Made by a program: the position numbers and the translations under genes. This document shows, one piece after another, positions 34,364-43,318 of a stretch of DNA of 64,000 nucleotides. Each line of letters starts with the position of its first letter. Within the stretch, counting starts at the first letter, position 1. The notes under the pieces are model-generated. The model ran no database searches and had not been told where the DNA came from. It was given only the letters and a program-made list of their open reading frames with translations. Source of the stretch: UBA4658 sp002405485 (GTDB lineage: Bacteria; Planctomycetota; Phycisphaerae; Phycisphaerales; UBA1924). The stretch is from the NCBI GenBank assembly GCA_036823255.1, contig DAISGC010000001.1:73565-137564 (forward strand), read 5' to 3'.

Positions 34364-36808
34364 GTGTCTGGCGAGAACCAAGTTCGAGAGGTGTTGTCCG
34401 ATGCCGGGGCCATCGCCCGCGCCTTGGGCTCCGCCTATGAATCGCGCCCGGAGCAGGCCCGCATGGGCGAGGCCGTGGCCCGGTGCCTGGAGACGCGCGG
34501 GCGACTCGTGGTCGAGGCGGGGACGGGTGTCGGCAAGAGCTTTGCGTACCTTGTGCCGGCGATGCTCCGGGTGATGCATCGGGGCGAGCGCGTCGTCATC
34601 GCCACCGCGACGATCGCGCTGCAGGAACAGCTCATGAGCAAGGACATTCCCCTGCTCATGCGCGTGCTTGGCGCGTCTCGTCAGGGCCCTGTGGAGCGCG
34701 GAGACGAGGAGCCGCACAACGCGGGCGGGTTCGACCTCATTCCCGTCCTGGCCAAGGGACGCGGGAACTATGTCTCGCTCCGGCGGCTGGAGCGTGCGGT
34801 CTTGCGGCAGGACGGGCTGGCGCCCGATGCGGAGTCCAGGCGTTCGCTCCAGGTCATCCAGAACTGGGCCAGATCCACGCAGGACGGGTCCTTGAGCACC
34901 CTCCCGCCCATGGATCGACCGGAGGTCTGGGATCTGGCCAGGTCCGATGCCGACAACTGTCTTGGCCGCAAGTGCCCGACGTACAAGGAGTGCTTCTACC
35001 AGTCTGCGCGGCGCGAGCTGGAGCAAGCCAATCTCATCATCTGCAACCACGCGCTGTTCTTCTCGGATCTGGCCCTCCGCGTGCGTGGGGCGGCCGGGGG
35101 CCAGATGTCGTCGGCGGCGAGCGCGGGCGTCAAGGCCATCCTCCCGAACTACGACCATGTCATCTTCGACGAGGCCCACACCATCGAGGATGCCGCGTGC
35201 GATCACTTCGGTCTGAGCTTGAGCATGCCCCGGGTGCTCCGCCTGCTCCGCACGCTGCACAGCCCGAGGCGCGGCAAGGGCTACCTGAACGAGCAGGCCC
35301 TGCTGCTCGGGGACACGGGCGTGGTCGATCGAGCCGTGATTCTCGTCGGACGGTGCGAGGAGGCATGCCGGGCGTTCTTTGAGGACCTGCTGCAGCACAG
35401 GCGCACGCTCGGGCCGGGCGGGGGCGGGGGGGGCGGGAGGGTTCGGCGGCCGGACGTCATCGACAACCCGCTCACGCCGCAGTTGCGGGAGCTCGCGGTC
35501 TGTCTTCGTCGAATCAGGGAGGGGCTCGAGTCCGAGAGCGAGCGGATGGAGCTGCACAGCTTCGCCCGGCGGGCCTCGGACATCGCCGACTCCGCCGAGG
35601 CGCTCGTCGGACAGACGCTCGGGGACGAGTATGTGTACTGGATCGACGTTGTCGGGGATCGGCCGGGCCCCGCGTCCAGGTCGTCAGTCGGAGGCGAGGA
35701 TCCGGTCTCGGCGGGCGACGACGAGCACGACGATCTGCACACCCGTCCCGGGGCGTTGCGTCGAGGGCCGCGCGTCACGATCTCGTGTGCGCCGGTGGAG
35801 GTCTCGGCGATCCTGAGGCGATACCTGTTCGATCCTGGCGCTGAGGTCGCGCAGGGCGCGATCGACGTCGGCACTCCAGACGACGCTCAGGACGACGCCC
35901 CCTGGGGCCACGCGCTGCACGACCCAGAGGACGCCCACGGAGCGCCCGCCGGCACGACCGACGCGCCGGAGGCCAAACGCGTCGGCATCGTGCTCACAAG
36001 CGCGACGCTCTCCACCAGGGTCATCGGCCCGGATGAGCATCCGGAGCGTGCCGAGACGGCGTTCGCACACGTGCTCGGCAACCTCGGCGTGGCCCGGGCT
36101 CAGACCATGCAGCTCGGGTCGCCGTTCAACTATCCCAAGCAGGCGAAGGTCATCGTTGATTTGGGCGTGCCCGAGCCGCGACGCGGCGGCGCGGGAGCGG
36201 GGCAGCAGGGCGACGACTTTGTCACCCTGCTGGCGCGGCGCATCGAGCACCACGTCCGGGCCACCGATGGCGGGGCGTTCGTGCTGTTCACCTCCAACGC
36301 GGTGATGAACGCCTGCGCACACCGATTGCGGGACGCGCTGCGGCGTCGAGGGCATGGGCTGTTCGTGCAGGGGCTCGATGGCTCACGCCAGGCCGTGCTC
36401 GAACGGTTCGTGCAGGCCGAGGACGCCGTGCTCTTCGGAGCGGCCAGTTTCTGGCAGGGCGTCGACGTGCGTGGCGAGCGGCTGCGCAACGTGGTCATCA
36501 CGCGTCTGCCCTTCGAGCCGCCCGATCGGCCGCTGGTCCAGGCCCGGGGCGAGCGCATCGAACTTGGTGGCGGCAACCCGTTCATGCAGGATGCCCTGCC
36601 AAGGGCCATCATCCGATTCAAGCAGGGTTTCGGGAGACTCATCCGCAGCAAGACGGATTCGGGTCAGGTCGTCGTGCTGGACCCCCGGGTCGTCACGGCC
36701 CGCTACGGACGGATGTTCCTTGAGGCCCTGCCCAAAGGCATTCCCCTTCGGGTCATCGATCCCCAAGGCGAGGACATCGAGCATGGGTCTGCTGACGCAT
36801 ATTCGTAA
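34364..36808 (+). CDS. dinG: ATP-dependent DNA helicase, DinG/XPD family
   Basis: The 814-residue SF2 helicase has Walker A (EAGTGVGKSFAYLVPAML), the DEAH box (VIFDEAHTIEDAAC) and C-terminal motifs V-VI (FWQGVDVRGERLRNVVITRL, then IIRFKQGFGRLIRSKTDSG). Cysteines in NCLGRKCPTYKECFYQSA and IICNHALFF fit the 4Fe-4S cluster of DinG/XPD, which couples unwinding to redox state. It unwinds 5' to 3' and helps with R-loops and blocked forks. A Gly-rich loop (near residue 360, encoded by a G-run cluster) and an acidic loop (about residues 455-470) look like insertions. GTG at 34364, 12 bases after prsW, is the start. Confidence 0.93.
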   Translation: MSGENQVREVLSDAGAIARALGSAYESRPEQARMGEAVARCLETRGRLVVEAGTGVGKSFAYLVPAMLRVMHRGERVVIATATIALQEQLMSKDIPLLMRVLGASRQGPVERGDEEPHNAGGFDLIPVLAKGRGNYVSLRRLERAVLRQDGLAPDAESRRSLQVIQNWARSTQDGSLSTLPPMDRPEVWDLARSDADNCLGRKCPTYKECFYQSARRELEQANLIICNHALFFSDLALRVRGAAGGQMSSAASAGVKAILPNYDHVIFDEAHTIEDAACDHFGLSLSMPRVLRLLRTLHSPRRGKGYLNEQALLLGDTGVVDRAVILVGRCEEACRAFFEDLLQHRRTLGPGGGGGGGRVRRPDVIDNPLTPQLRELAVCLRRIREGLESESERMELHSFARRASDIADSAEALVGQTLGDEYVYWIDVVGDRPGPASRSSVGGEDPVSAGDDEHDDLHTRPGALRRGPRVTISCAPVEVSAILRRYLFDPGAEVAQGAIDVGTPDDAQDDAPWGHALHDPEDAHGAPAGTTDAPEAKRVGIVLTSATLSTRVIGPDEHPERAETAFAHVLGNLGVARAQTMQLGSPFNYPKQAKVIVDLGVPEPRRGGAGAGQQGDDFVTLLARRIEHHVRATDGGAFVLFTSNAVMNACAHRLRDALRRRGHGLFVQGLDGSRQAVLERFVQAEDAVLFGAASFWQGVDVRGERLRNVVITRLPFEPPDRPLVQARGERIELGGGNPFMQDALPRAIIRFKQGFGRLIRSKTDSGQVVVLDPRVVTARYGRMFLEALPKGIPLRVIDPQGEDIEHGSADAYS

Positions 36809-36824
36809 GGGCTTGTTCTGCAAG

Positions 36825-36840
36825 CACTTGTGAACAAGTG
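36825..36840. terminator. Palindrome after dinG, possible terminator or operator
   Basis: CACTTGT and ACAAGTG are separated by GA; a longer partly overlapping repeat CTTGTTC (36812) and GAACAAG (36832) surrounds it. About 20 bases later comes a T-run (GGGGGGTTTTTC), which would fit a weak terminator for dinG. Confidence 0.4.
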
Positions 36841-36947
36841 TCCGAATCGAGGGGGGTTTTTCTCACCCCAGGTCTTGTGTTTCGGGAGGCGGTCGCGGAT
36901 GATGGTGCCCCTTCACACGCGGGCGGGGAAGCTTCGGAGATCCTGAA

Positions 36948-37970
36948 ATGTGTTGGATTCGCGCTCTGGCCGCGCTGGTGAGTGTTCTCGCGGCGGCTGT
37001 CGCTTCTCCGCGCGCCGGGGCGGTTGTGAACGGGGTGGAAGTCCCCTGCTGGGATCGTCGGCTCGACGGCGTGGGTCTGCTCATCAGTGTGAGCCCTGGG
37101 CAGACCTGTCCGGGTGCGGTCTCGGGATCGTGCGTGCTCATTGCTCCGAATGTGGTCCTTGCGGCGAGGCATCAGCTCGGCGTTTCGACGACCAGCCCGC
37201 TGCCCTCGTTGCAGCAGCGCCCGCTGCGTGTGAGGTTTCGGCGATCCGCCGATGGACTCGCGGTGAACCCTGTGGTGTTCAATGGAGAGCCCTGCCACGG
37301 CGTGTATCAGGAGTTCAGCGTCGTGAGCGCCACGGATGCGGCGATGCCTGGCAGCGATCTGGTCATGCTCACGCTGTCTGGAACGCCTCATGGCATCTCG
37401 CCGATCGGCGTGGAGATCAACCAGCCGCCGACAAGCGCGATGCCCATCATGATCGTCGGATGGGGGTACGCCGGCCCGTGCTTCGGAACCGGACCATCGT
37501 GGGCGTTGCGGTTGTCGCGCGGGATGATGCAGGCCCATGCCCAAGTGTCGGACGTGCTGGTGTTCTCGCCCTGCTCGCTGTGGACGACCGAGCCCTGTCA
37601 GTACTGCCCGCCGGGCGGGCCTTGGGTGCTTGCCAACCTGCACGATTCCGGCGGGGCCGTGCTCATCGAGGTGCCGTCGGATCAATCCGGGGCCCCGCCG
37701 CAGGTTCGGCTGGTTGGGACGATCGTGACCACCTGGGCCGCCCGCAGGCCGAGTTCCTGGAACGCCTTCGGCGGCTTGCCCCGCATCGAGCAGGCCGGCC
37801 CGGTGCTGCTGGCGGACTTCAATGCTGACCAGTCGACGGACGCTCGGGATGTGCTGGACTTTTTGAATGCGTACTGGGTCGGGGACTGCCGGTGCAACCT
37901 CACCGGTGATGACCTGGATGTGGCGGACATTTTCGCGTTTCTGAACATGTTCTTTGGCCAGGACGGCTGA
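36948..37970 (+). CDS. Secreted trypsin-like serine protease with C-terminal dockerin repeats
   Basis: The 340-residue precursor has a signal peptide (ALAALVSVLAAAVASPRAGA). The chymotrypsin-fold core starts at VVNGVEV (about 26-32). The triad is kept: His75 in VLAARHQLG, Asp137 in GSDLVMLTL, and Ser234 in HDSGGAVLI, the last replacing the usual GDSGGP. Several Cys (54, 62, 116, 178, 209, 217, 220) suggest disulfides. Residues 290-340 are two dockerin-like Ca-binding repeats: DFNADQSTDARDVLDFLNAY and DDLDVADIFAFLNMFF, typical planctomycete terminal repeats. It is probably active outside the cell. Its neighbours give no substrate. Confidence 0.88.
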   Translation: MCWIRALAALVSVLAAAVASPRAGAVVNGVEVPCWDRRLDGVGLLISVSPGQTCPGAVSGSCVLIAPNVVLAARHQLGVSTTSPLPSLQQRPLRVRFRRSADGLAVNPVVFNGEPCHGVYQEFSVVSATDAAMPGSDLVMLTLSGTPHGISPIGVEINQPPTSAMPIMIVGWGYAGPCFGTGPSWALRLSRGMMQAHAQVSDVLVFSPCSLWTTEPCQYCPPGGPWVLANLHDSGGAVLIEVPSDQSGAPPQVRLVGTIVTTWAARRPSSWNAFGGLPRIEQAGPVLLADFNADQSTDARDVLDFLNAYWVGDCRCNLTGDDLDVADIFAFLNMFFGQDG

Positions 37971-38141
37971 CACGGTGCACGTCCAAACCGCCGAACTTGA
38001 CCGAAATGGGATGGATCGGTACGCTTCGTGCGTTCGGTCTTTGATTGGACCTCTGAGGACGACTCGAGTCGAGGTCGCGTTGACCCATGTGGGCGCAGCG
38101 GCTGGCGCGTGCCGTTCTCTCCGCTTTTGAAAGGAGTCTGC

Positions 38142-38942
38142 ATGAAACGCTCGATGTCGCTGGGCATGAAGATCGGTGTGGTGGGGTGTTGCCTGGCGAG
38201 CCTGTGCGCGGCGCCGGTGATGGGTCAGTCCAAGGATCCGCTGAAGGACGCGGCGGACAAGGCCAAGAAGGCGGTCGATCAGGCGGCCAAGGACGTGAAG
38301 GACGCCGTCCAGCCCCCGGCGATGGACGAGAAGGCGATGCAGGAGGCCCAGGAGGCCTGGATGAAGGCGGCCACGCCCGGCCCCGAGCACGCCGAGTTCT
38401 CCAAGATGGACGGCAAGTGGACGTGCAAGATCAAGAACATGTACCCCGGCATGCCCAGCGAGGAGACCGACGGGAGCATGGTGATGACGACGATCTTCGA
38501 GGGCCGGTACCAGGTCGGCGAGTTCAAGGGCTCGATGATGGGCATGCCGTTTGAGGGCAAGCTCATGAGCGGTTTCAACAACGCCACGGGCCAGTACGAG
38601 AACGTCTGGATCGACTCCATGTCGACCATGATGATGGTCACCAAGGGCAAGAAGGAGAACGGGAACGTCGTCATGCGTGGCGAGTTCATGGACCCGTCCA
38701 CCAAGAAGATGACCAAGACCAAGGACGTGACGCGCTGGATCAACCAGAACTCCTTCGCGATGGACTTCTTCCACGAGGTCGATGGCAAGGAGATGCAGGT
38801 GATGACGATCACGTACACGCGTGAAGCGGGCGCCGCCGCCAAGTCGGCCGAGAAGTCCGCCGCCGAGAAGGCCAAGGAAGACGCGATGAAGAAGGCGGAG
38901 GAAGAGGCCAAGAAGCTGAAGGACAAGATGCCTGGCCGGTGA
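38142..38942 (+). CDS. Secreted DUF1579-family protein
   Basis: The 266-residue protein begins MKRSMSLGMKIGVVGCCLAS, with a signal peptide and AAGGAG 6 bases before the start. After a Lys/Ala/Asp-rich helical stretch (residues 35-70, DAADKAKKAVDQAAKDVKD) comes the DUF1579 beta-barrel-like region: FSKMDGKWTCKIKNMYPGMP, EGRYQVGEFKGSMMGMPFEG, MSGFNNATGQYENVWIDSMS and GKKENGNVVMRGEFMDPSTK. The last 35 residues are a charged helix (EKAKEDAMKKAEEEAKKLKD). Family function is unknown; a lipid- or polysaccharide-binding barrel is possible. Confidence 0.85.
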   Translation: MKRSMSLGMKIGVVGCCLASLCAAPVMGQSKDPLKDAADKAKKAVDQAAKDVKDAVQPPAMDEKAMQEAQEAWMKAATPGPEHAEFSKMDGKWTCKIKNMYPGMPSEETDGSMVMTTIFEGRYQVGEFKGSMMGMPFEGKLMSGFNNATGQYENVWIDSMSTMMMVTKGKKENGNVVMRGEFMDPSTKKMTKTKDVTRWINQNSFAMDFFHEVDGKEMQVMTITYTREAGAAAKSAEKSAAEKAKEDAMKKAEEEAKKLKDKMPGR

Positions 38943-38974
38943 TCGGCGGGCATGGGTGTTCAGACGGAATCAGA

Positions 38975-39004
38975 GCGGGCCGCGAGGAGTTCCTCGCGGC
39001 CCGC
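38975..39004 (+). terminator. Intrinsic terminator after the DUF1579 gene
   Basis: GCGGGCCGCGAGGA and TCCTCGCGGCCCGC form a perfect 14-bp stem with a 2-base loop (GT), followed by GTGCTGTTTTG. It lies 32 bases after the stop. The opposite side has only weak T content, so it serves mainly the plus-strand gene, and may also help the convergent phosphofructokinase gene. Confidence 0.8.
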
Positions 39005-39088
39005 GTGCTGTTTTGAGATGTCGGTGCGCGGCGAATCAGAACACGGGCGGCACACCCACGCCACCAGGTCAGGGTCGGCGCGGGCGCG

Positions 39089-40318
39089 TCACAGGCGCGT
39101 CATCTCCGGCAACTTGCCGAGCAGCGGGGTGATGTACTCGATGAACTTCTTGCTGACGTTGTTGGTGCCGTCGATGAACTCCGGGGGCATGTGGCGGGTC
39201 TTGGCGGCAACGTCGGTGAGCTGGATCTGCTTGAAGTCGCTCTTGTAGGGCTTGTTCTTGAGGCGGATGATGGCGACGGAGCCGGAGCGTTCGCCCTTCA
39301 TGGCGAGCTTGACGGCGAACTTCGCGACGCCGCGGGCTTCCTTCTGGTCGATGGGTGAGGCGTCGGGCCAGCAGCGCTGGAGATAGCCGAAGGTGTCGGC
39401 GCGGACACGTGGGGCCTTGCCGGAGCTGGTTTTGACGTGCTTTTTGACGAGGTCGCTCAGGCCGTCGCCGAGGCCGCCGACGCCCGAGAGCTGGACGTTG
39501 CCGTGGGCGTCTTTTTCGAGGCCCTCGACGAGGAGGGTGGTGATGGGCTTGCCGTCCTTGTCCTGAATGCCCTCGCTGACGGCGATCTGGCAGCGGCCGA
39601 GTTTGTCGTAGACCTTCTGCACGTCGCTGACGAAGCGCTGCGTGTCGAAGGGGACTTCGGGGAGGTAGATGAGGTGGGGGCCGTTGTTCTCGCTGCCCTT
39701 GCCGAGGCCTCGGGCGGCCGCGCTGGCGGCGGTGAGGAAGCCGGCGTGGCGACCCATGACGACGTTGATCTTGACGCCGGGAAGAGAGGCGTTGTCGAGG
39801 GCGTCGGCGGCGAAGGCCATGGCCACGAAGCGTGCGGCGGAGGCGAAGCCGGGGGTGTGGTCGGACATCATCAGGTCGTTGTCGACGGTCTTGGGGATGT
39901 GGAAGCAGCGGAGCTCGTAGCCGCCGGCATTGGCGAGTTCGTTCACGATGCGGCAGGTGTCGGAGGAGTCGTTGCCACCGATGTAGAAGTAGTAGCGGAT
40001 GTCGTGCTTCTTGCAGGCCTCGACGATCCTGGCGCAGTACTCGGCGTCGGGCTTGTCGCGGCTGGAGCCGAGGGCGGCGGAGGGTGTCCTGGCGATCTTC
40101 TCGAGCGTGGCCGCGGAGAGTTTGCCGAGGTCGACGACCTGGTCCTTGGTCAGGCCGCTGACGCCGTGGCGCATGCCGAGGATCTTCTTGACGCTCTTGA
40201 AGGTCTTGAGCTGCTGGATGGCGCCGACGAGGGACTGGTTGATGACGGCGGTGGGGCCGCCGGACTGGCCGATGACGGCGTTGCCTTTGGGGAGTGCGGC
40301 TTTGCTGGGGGTGGGCAT
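39089..40318 (-). CDS. pfp: 6-phosphofructokinase, pyrophosphate-type
   Basis: The 409-residue enzyme phosphorylates fructose 6-phosphate, probably using PPi. GNAVIGQSGGPTAVINQSL and FYIGGNDSSDTCRIVNELA are the phosphate-donor motifs; GGND at this place is typical of the PPi-using long clade rather than GGDGS of ATP enzymes. PKTVDNDLMMSDHTPGFASA is the substrate loop with the catalytic Asp, and VVMGRHAGFLTAASAAA follows. ATG at 40318 starts a short Pro/Ala-rich N-terminus. The reaction is reversible, so it can run in glycolysis or gluconeogenesis. It is divergent from the aldehyde dehydrogenase gene, 107 bases away. Confidence 0.92.
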   Translation of the reverse strand: MPTPSKAALPKGNAVIGQSGGPTAVINQSLVGAIQQLKTFKSVKKILGMRHGVSGLTKDQVVDLGKLSAATLEKIARTPSAALGSSRDKPDAEYCARIVEACKKHDIRYYFYIGGNDSSDTCRIVNELANAGGYELRCFHIPKTVDNDLMMSDHTPGFASAARFVAMAFAADALDNASLPGVKINVVMGRHAGFLTAASAAARGLGKGSENNGPHLIYLPEVPFDTQRFVSDVQKVYDKLGRCQIAVSEGIQDKDGKPITTLLVEGLEKDAHGNVQLSGVGGLGDGLSDLVKKHVKTSSGKAPRVRADTFGYLQRCWPDASPIDQKEARGVAKFAVKLAMKGERSGSVAIIRLKNKPYKSDFKQIQLTDVAAKTRHMPPEFIDGTNNVSKKFIEYITPLLGKLPEMTRL

Positions 40319-40425
40319 GGGGGTCTCCTGTGCAAGGAGAATACAGGGGTGGGGAGTGGATGTGGAGCGGCCCTGGGCCGCAGGCGTGCGGGGTCGGCGG
40401 GGTTTCGCCTTCCTATCCTTGGGTG

Positions 40426-41970
40426 ATGACTACCGCACATGCGCTGCTGAAGACCCTTGGCCTGACGGAAGACCCGCGATTCATCGCCCAGCCGAGCGGG
40501 CCGGGGATTGGGCAGACGTTCGTGGTGACAGAGAACCCTGCGACTGGGCAGCCGATCGCTGGGGTGAAGCTGGACACGCGTGCGGATCTGGAGCGGGTGG
40601 TCGGCGAGAGCGTGGAGAGCTTCAAGAAGTGGCGAGAGGTGCCCGCGCCTGCCCGGGGACAGGTGGTGCGGGCGATCGGGGAGGAGTTCCGGAAGTTCAA
40701 GGAGCCCCTGGGCGAGCTGGTGGCGCTTGAGATGGGCAAGATCCGTGCCGAGGGGCTTGGCGAGGTGCAGGAGACGATCGACATCGCGGACTTTGCGGTG
40801 GGCTTGTCTCGGCAGATTCCCGGGCAGGTGTTTCCGAGCGAGCGGCCGGGGCACCGGATGTTCGAGCAGTGGCTGCCGCTGGGCCCGGTGGGGGTGATCA
40901 GCGCGTTCAACTTTCCCAATGCGGTGTGGGCGTGGAACGCGATGCTGGCGGCGGTGTGCGGGAACGTGACGATCTGGAAGCCGTCGCTCTTGACGCCGCT
41001 GGTGGCGATGGCGAGCAACGCGATCGCGGACCGAGTGGCGACGAAGATGGGGCATCCGGGCGTGTTTCGGCTGGTGATCGGGGCGGATGATCAGGTGGGC
41101 GAACCGCTGGTGGCGGACAAGCGCGTGCCGTTGATCAGCGCGACAGGATCTTGCCGCATGGGCAAGCGGGTGGGCGAGGTGGTGGCGCGGCGTGTGGGCC
41201 GGGTGCTGCTGGAACTGGGCGGGAACAACGCGATCATCGTGCATGAGGACGCGGATCTGGAGCTTGCGGCGCGGTCCATCGTCTTTGGTGCGGTGGGCAC
41301 CGCGGGGCAGCGGTGCACGACGACGCGGCGGCTGATCATGCACAGGAGCATCGCCGAGAAACTGACGGCGAAGCTGGTGAGTGCGTATCAGCAGGTGCTC
41401 TCGCGGATCGGTGATCCGCTGAAGGAGGGGACGCTGGTTGGGCCGCTGATCAACGCTCGGGCGGTGGAGGGGTATCTGCACGCGGTGGAGGCGGCGAAGC
41501 AGCAGGGGGGCACGGTGCTGGTGGGCGGGAAGAAGGCGACCGTCGCCGGGCTGGGCGGGCACTTTGTGGAGCCGACGATCGTGAAAGCGCCGGCGAGCAA
41601 CACGCTTGCGATCGCGATGGAAGAGACCTTCGCGCCGATCCTGTATCTGTTCACGTACGACAAACTGGATGATGCGATCGCGATGAACAACATGGTCGAT
41701 CAGGGCTTGAGCTCGGCGATCTTCACCGAGGGGTTGCGCGCCAGCGAGCGGTTCCTGAGCGTCACGGGCTCCGGGAGCGATTGCGGCATCGCGAATGTGA
41801 ACATCGGAACCAGCGGGGCGGAGATCGGCGGAGCGTTCGGCGGGGAGAAGGAGACCGGGGGCGGTCGCGAGTCGGGATCGGATTCCTGGAAGGCGTACAT
41901 GCGCCGCCAGACGTGTACGATCAACTACGGGGGCGGCTTCGCCCTCGCCCAGGGGATTCGCTTTGAGTAG
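40426..41970 (+). CDS. ALDH7-family (antiquitin-like) aldehyde dehydrogenase
   Basis: The 514-residue NAD(P)-dependent enzyme matches the ALDH7 clade (alpha-aminoadipic semialdehyde / L-piperideine-6-carboxylate dehydrogenase). Cys297 in GTAGQRCTTTRR is the catalytic nucleophile and Glu263 in LLELGGNNAII the base. The C-terminal region GIANVNIGTSGAEIGGAFGG followed by EKETGGGRESGSDSWKAYMR and TINYGGGFALAQGIRF is the hallmark of ALDH7. In bacteria such enzymes act in lysine breakdown, but other aldehydes are possible. rpiA begins within its last codons (TTGAGTAG), so the two are coupled. Confidence 0.92.
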   Translation: MTTAHALLKTLGLTEDPRFIAQPSGPGIGQTFVVTENPATGQPIAGVKLDTRADLERVVGESVESFKKWREVPAPARGQVVRAIGEEFRKFKEPLGELVALEMGKIRAEGLGEVQETIDIADFAVGLSRQIPGQVFPSERPGHRMFEQWLPLGPVGVISAFNFPNAVWAWNAMLAAVCGNVTIWKPSLLTPLVAMASNAIADRVATKMGHPGVFRLVIGADDQVGEPLVADKRVPLISATGSCRMGKRVGEVVARRVGRVLLELGGNNAIIVHEDADLELAARSIVFGAVGTAGQRCTTTRRLIMHRSIAEKLTAKLVSAYQQVLSRIGDPLKEGTLVGPLINARAVEGYLHAVEAAKQQGGTVLVGGKKATVAGLGGHFVEPTIVKAPASNTLAIAMEETFAPILYLFTYDKLDDAIAMNNMVDQGLSSAIFTEGLRASERFLSVTGSGSDCGIANVNIGTSGAEIGGAFGGEKETGGGRESGSDSWKAYMRRQTCTINYGGGFALAQGIRFE

Positions 41971-42721
41971 CACCAGTCCACACGCCGGCCAGCCGACCTC
42001 ACCCGACGCCCCCGATGCGCTCGCCGAGGCCGTGGTCGCCGAGATCCAGTCGGGGATGATCGTCGGTCTTGGCACGGGACGGACGGCCAGCCGCGGCGTG
42101 CTCGCGCTGGCACGTCGCGTGAAGGACGAGAATCTGAAGATCCGCTGCGTGCCCACGAGTCACGCGACCGAGACGCTGGCGCGGGCGTACCAGCTTCCGC
42201 TGTTGGACTTCGCGATGGAAGAGGAGGTTGATTTCCTCTTCGACGGTGCTGACGAGGTGGATCCGAGCTTGCGGATGATCAAGGGCGCCGGGGGCGCGAT
42301 GATCCGCGAGCGCATCGTCGCCTATGCCGCGAAGAAGCGGGTGTACATGGTGCAGGAGGCCAAGATGGTGCACCGGCTTGGGCAGCGGGCGACGCTCCCG
42401 GTCGGGGTGCTCGCGTTCGGGTTGGCCTCGACTCGGGCGTCGCTGCGTCGGCTTGGGCTCAACGGGGTGGTCCGTCGGACGCTGGACGGGCACCTGTTCC
42501 TCACCGACAACGGGTGCCTGATTGTGGACGTCTCGCTCGACGACCCGGCGATCAACCTGGACGAACTCGCCGCTCAGATCGATCGGATTCCCGGAGTGGT
42601 CGACCACGGGCTGTTCCTGACCGAGGCCGACGAGGTGGTCGTGCAGACCAACGACGGTCGGATTGAGCGTTTGATGCGGCCGGCGCACGAAGCCGAGGCG
42701 CAGTCCCTGTCCAGGGGGTAG
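41963..42721 (+). CDS. rpiA: Ribose-5-phosphate isomerase A
   Basis: The 252-residue enzyme interconverts ribose 5-phosphate and ribulose 5-phosphate in the pentose phosphate pathway. GMIVGLGTGRTASRGV is the phosphate-binding start, FLFDGADEVDPSLRMIKGAG contains the active-site Asp residues, and MIRERIVAYAAKKR and DNGCLIVDVSL are conserved. It overlaps the end of the aldehyde dehydrogenase gene by 8 bases; the frame allows TTG at 41963 as start. The N-terminal 20 residues are not conserved, so a later start is possible. A lipoprotein gene follows about 46 bases later. Confidence 0.93.
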   Translation: MSSTSPHAGQPTSPDAPDALAEAVVAEIQSGMIVGLGTGRTASRGVLALARRVKDENLKIRCVPTSHATETLARAYQLPLLDFAMEEEVDFLFDGADEVDPSLRMIKGAGGAMIRERIVAYAAKKRVYMVQEAKMVHRLGQRATLPVGVLAFGLASTRASLRRLGLNGVVRRTLDGHLFLTDNGCLIVDVSLDDPAINLDELAAQIDRIPGVVDHGLFLTEADEVVVQTNDGRIERLMRPAHEAEAQSLSRG

Positions 42722-42767
42722 TTTCAACCGTGTGAAAAGCTTGGAGCCCCTTTCGGAATCACCGGCC

Positions 42768-43292
42768 ATGCTCCATTCAATCAATCGTCTGCGGAGCGTC
42801 GTGCCGGTCGTTCTGTGTGCAGCGGTGATGGCGGGTGCCGCGGGATGCGAGCGACGAACCGCTCCGGCCCCGAGCAACGCACCAATCGCGGCGGGGGTCC
42901 CGGTCGCGCCGCCGATCGACTGGGAGAAGACCAAGCCCGCCGACGCAACGGCTTCGATGGAGGGCTTGTCGGCGGTCTGCCGGATGCTGGATGTTCGGAA
43001 TCGCGGCGCGCAGATAGGGACCTCGTTCACCATCGGATACACAGGTCATGGCGCCGACGACGGGGCGGGCGGCAAGGTTGCTCTGAGCCCGGAACAGTGG
43101 AAGGGCATGCTCGAGCTCATCTCGAAGTCGCCGTCGGGTATCGGCGCGGCCCGCGCGCTTCCAGCTTCCGCGAAGAACTACAACGATGGGCACGGCGCGG
43201 TGCGGCGCAATGCCTATGAGATTCGTCGATCGGGCGCAGCTCAGTTCGTGTTCACGATCGTCAGACGGTTGGATGATGATTCCACCGGCTGA
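42768..43292 (+). CDS. Small lipoprotein, function unknown
   Basis: The 174-residue precursor starts MLHSINRLRSVVPVVLCAA and has a lipobox (AGAAGC) with lipidated Cys near residue 25. The mature part includes PIDWEKTKPADATASMEGLS, AQIGTSFTIGYTGHGADDGA and SPEQWKGMLELISKSPSGIG, with no motif I recognise. The stop overlaps the ATG-like start of the CBS gene frame (TGATG at 43290), and a better CBS start lies 27 bases on. A GTG at 42732 is an alternative start for this gene. It may form an operon with the CBS and SbtA genes. Confidence 0.7.
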   Translation: MLHSINRLRSVVPVVLCAAVMAGAAGCERRTAPAPSNAPIAAGVPVAPPIDWEKTKPADATASMEGLSAVCRMLDVRNRGAQIGTSFTIGYTGHGADDGAGGKVALSPEQWKGMLELISKSPSGIGAARALPASAKNYNDGHGAVRRNAYEIRRSGAAQFVFTIVRRLDDDSTG

Positions 43293-43318
43293 TGCAGACC
43301 TTCAACTCGGAGGTTCCC

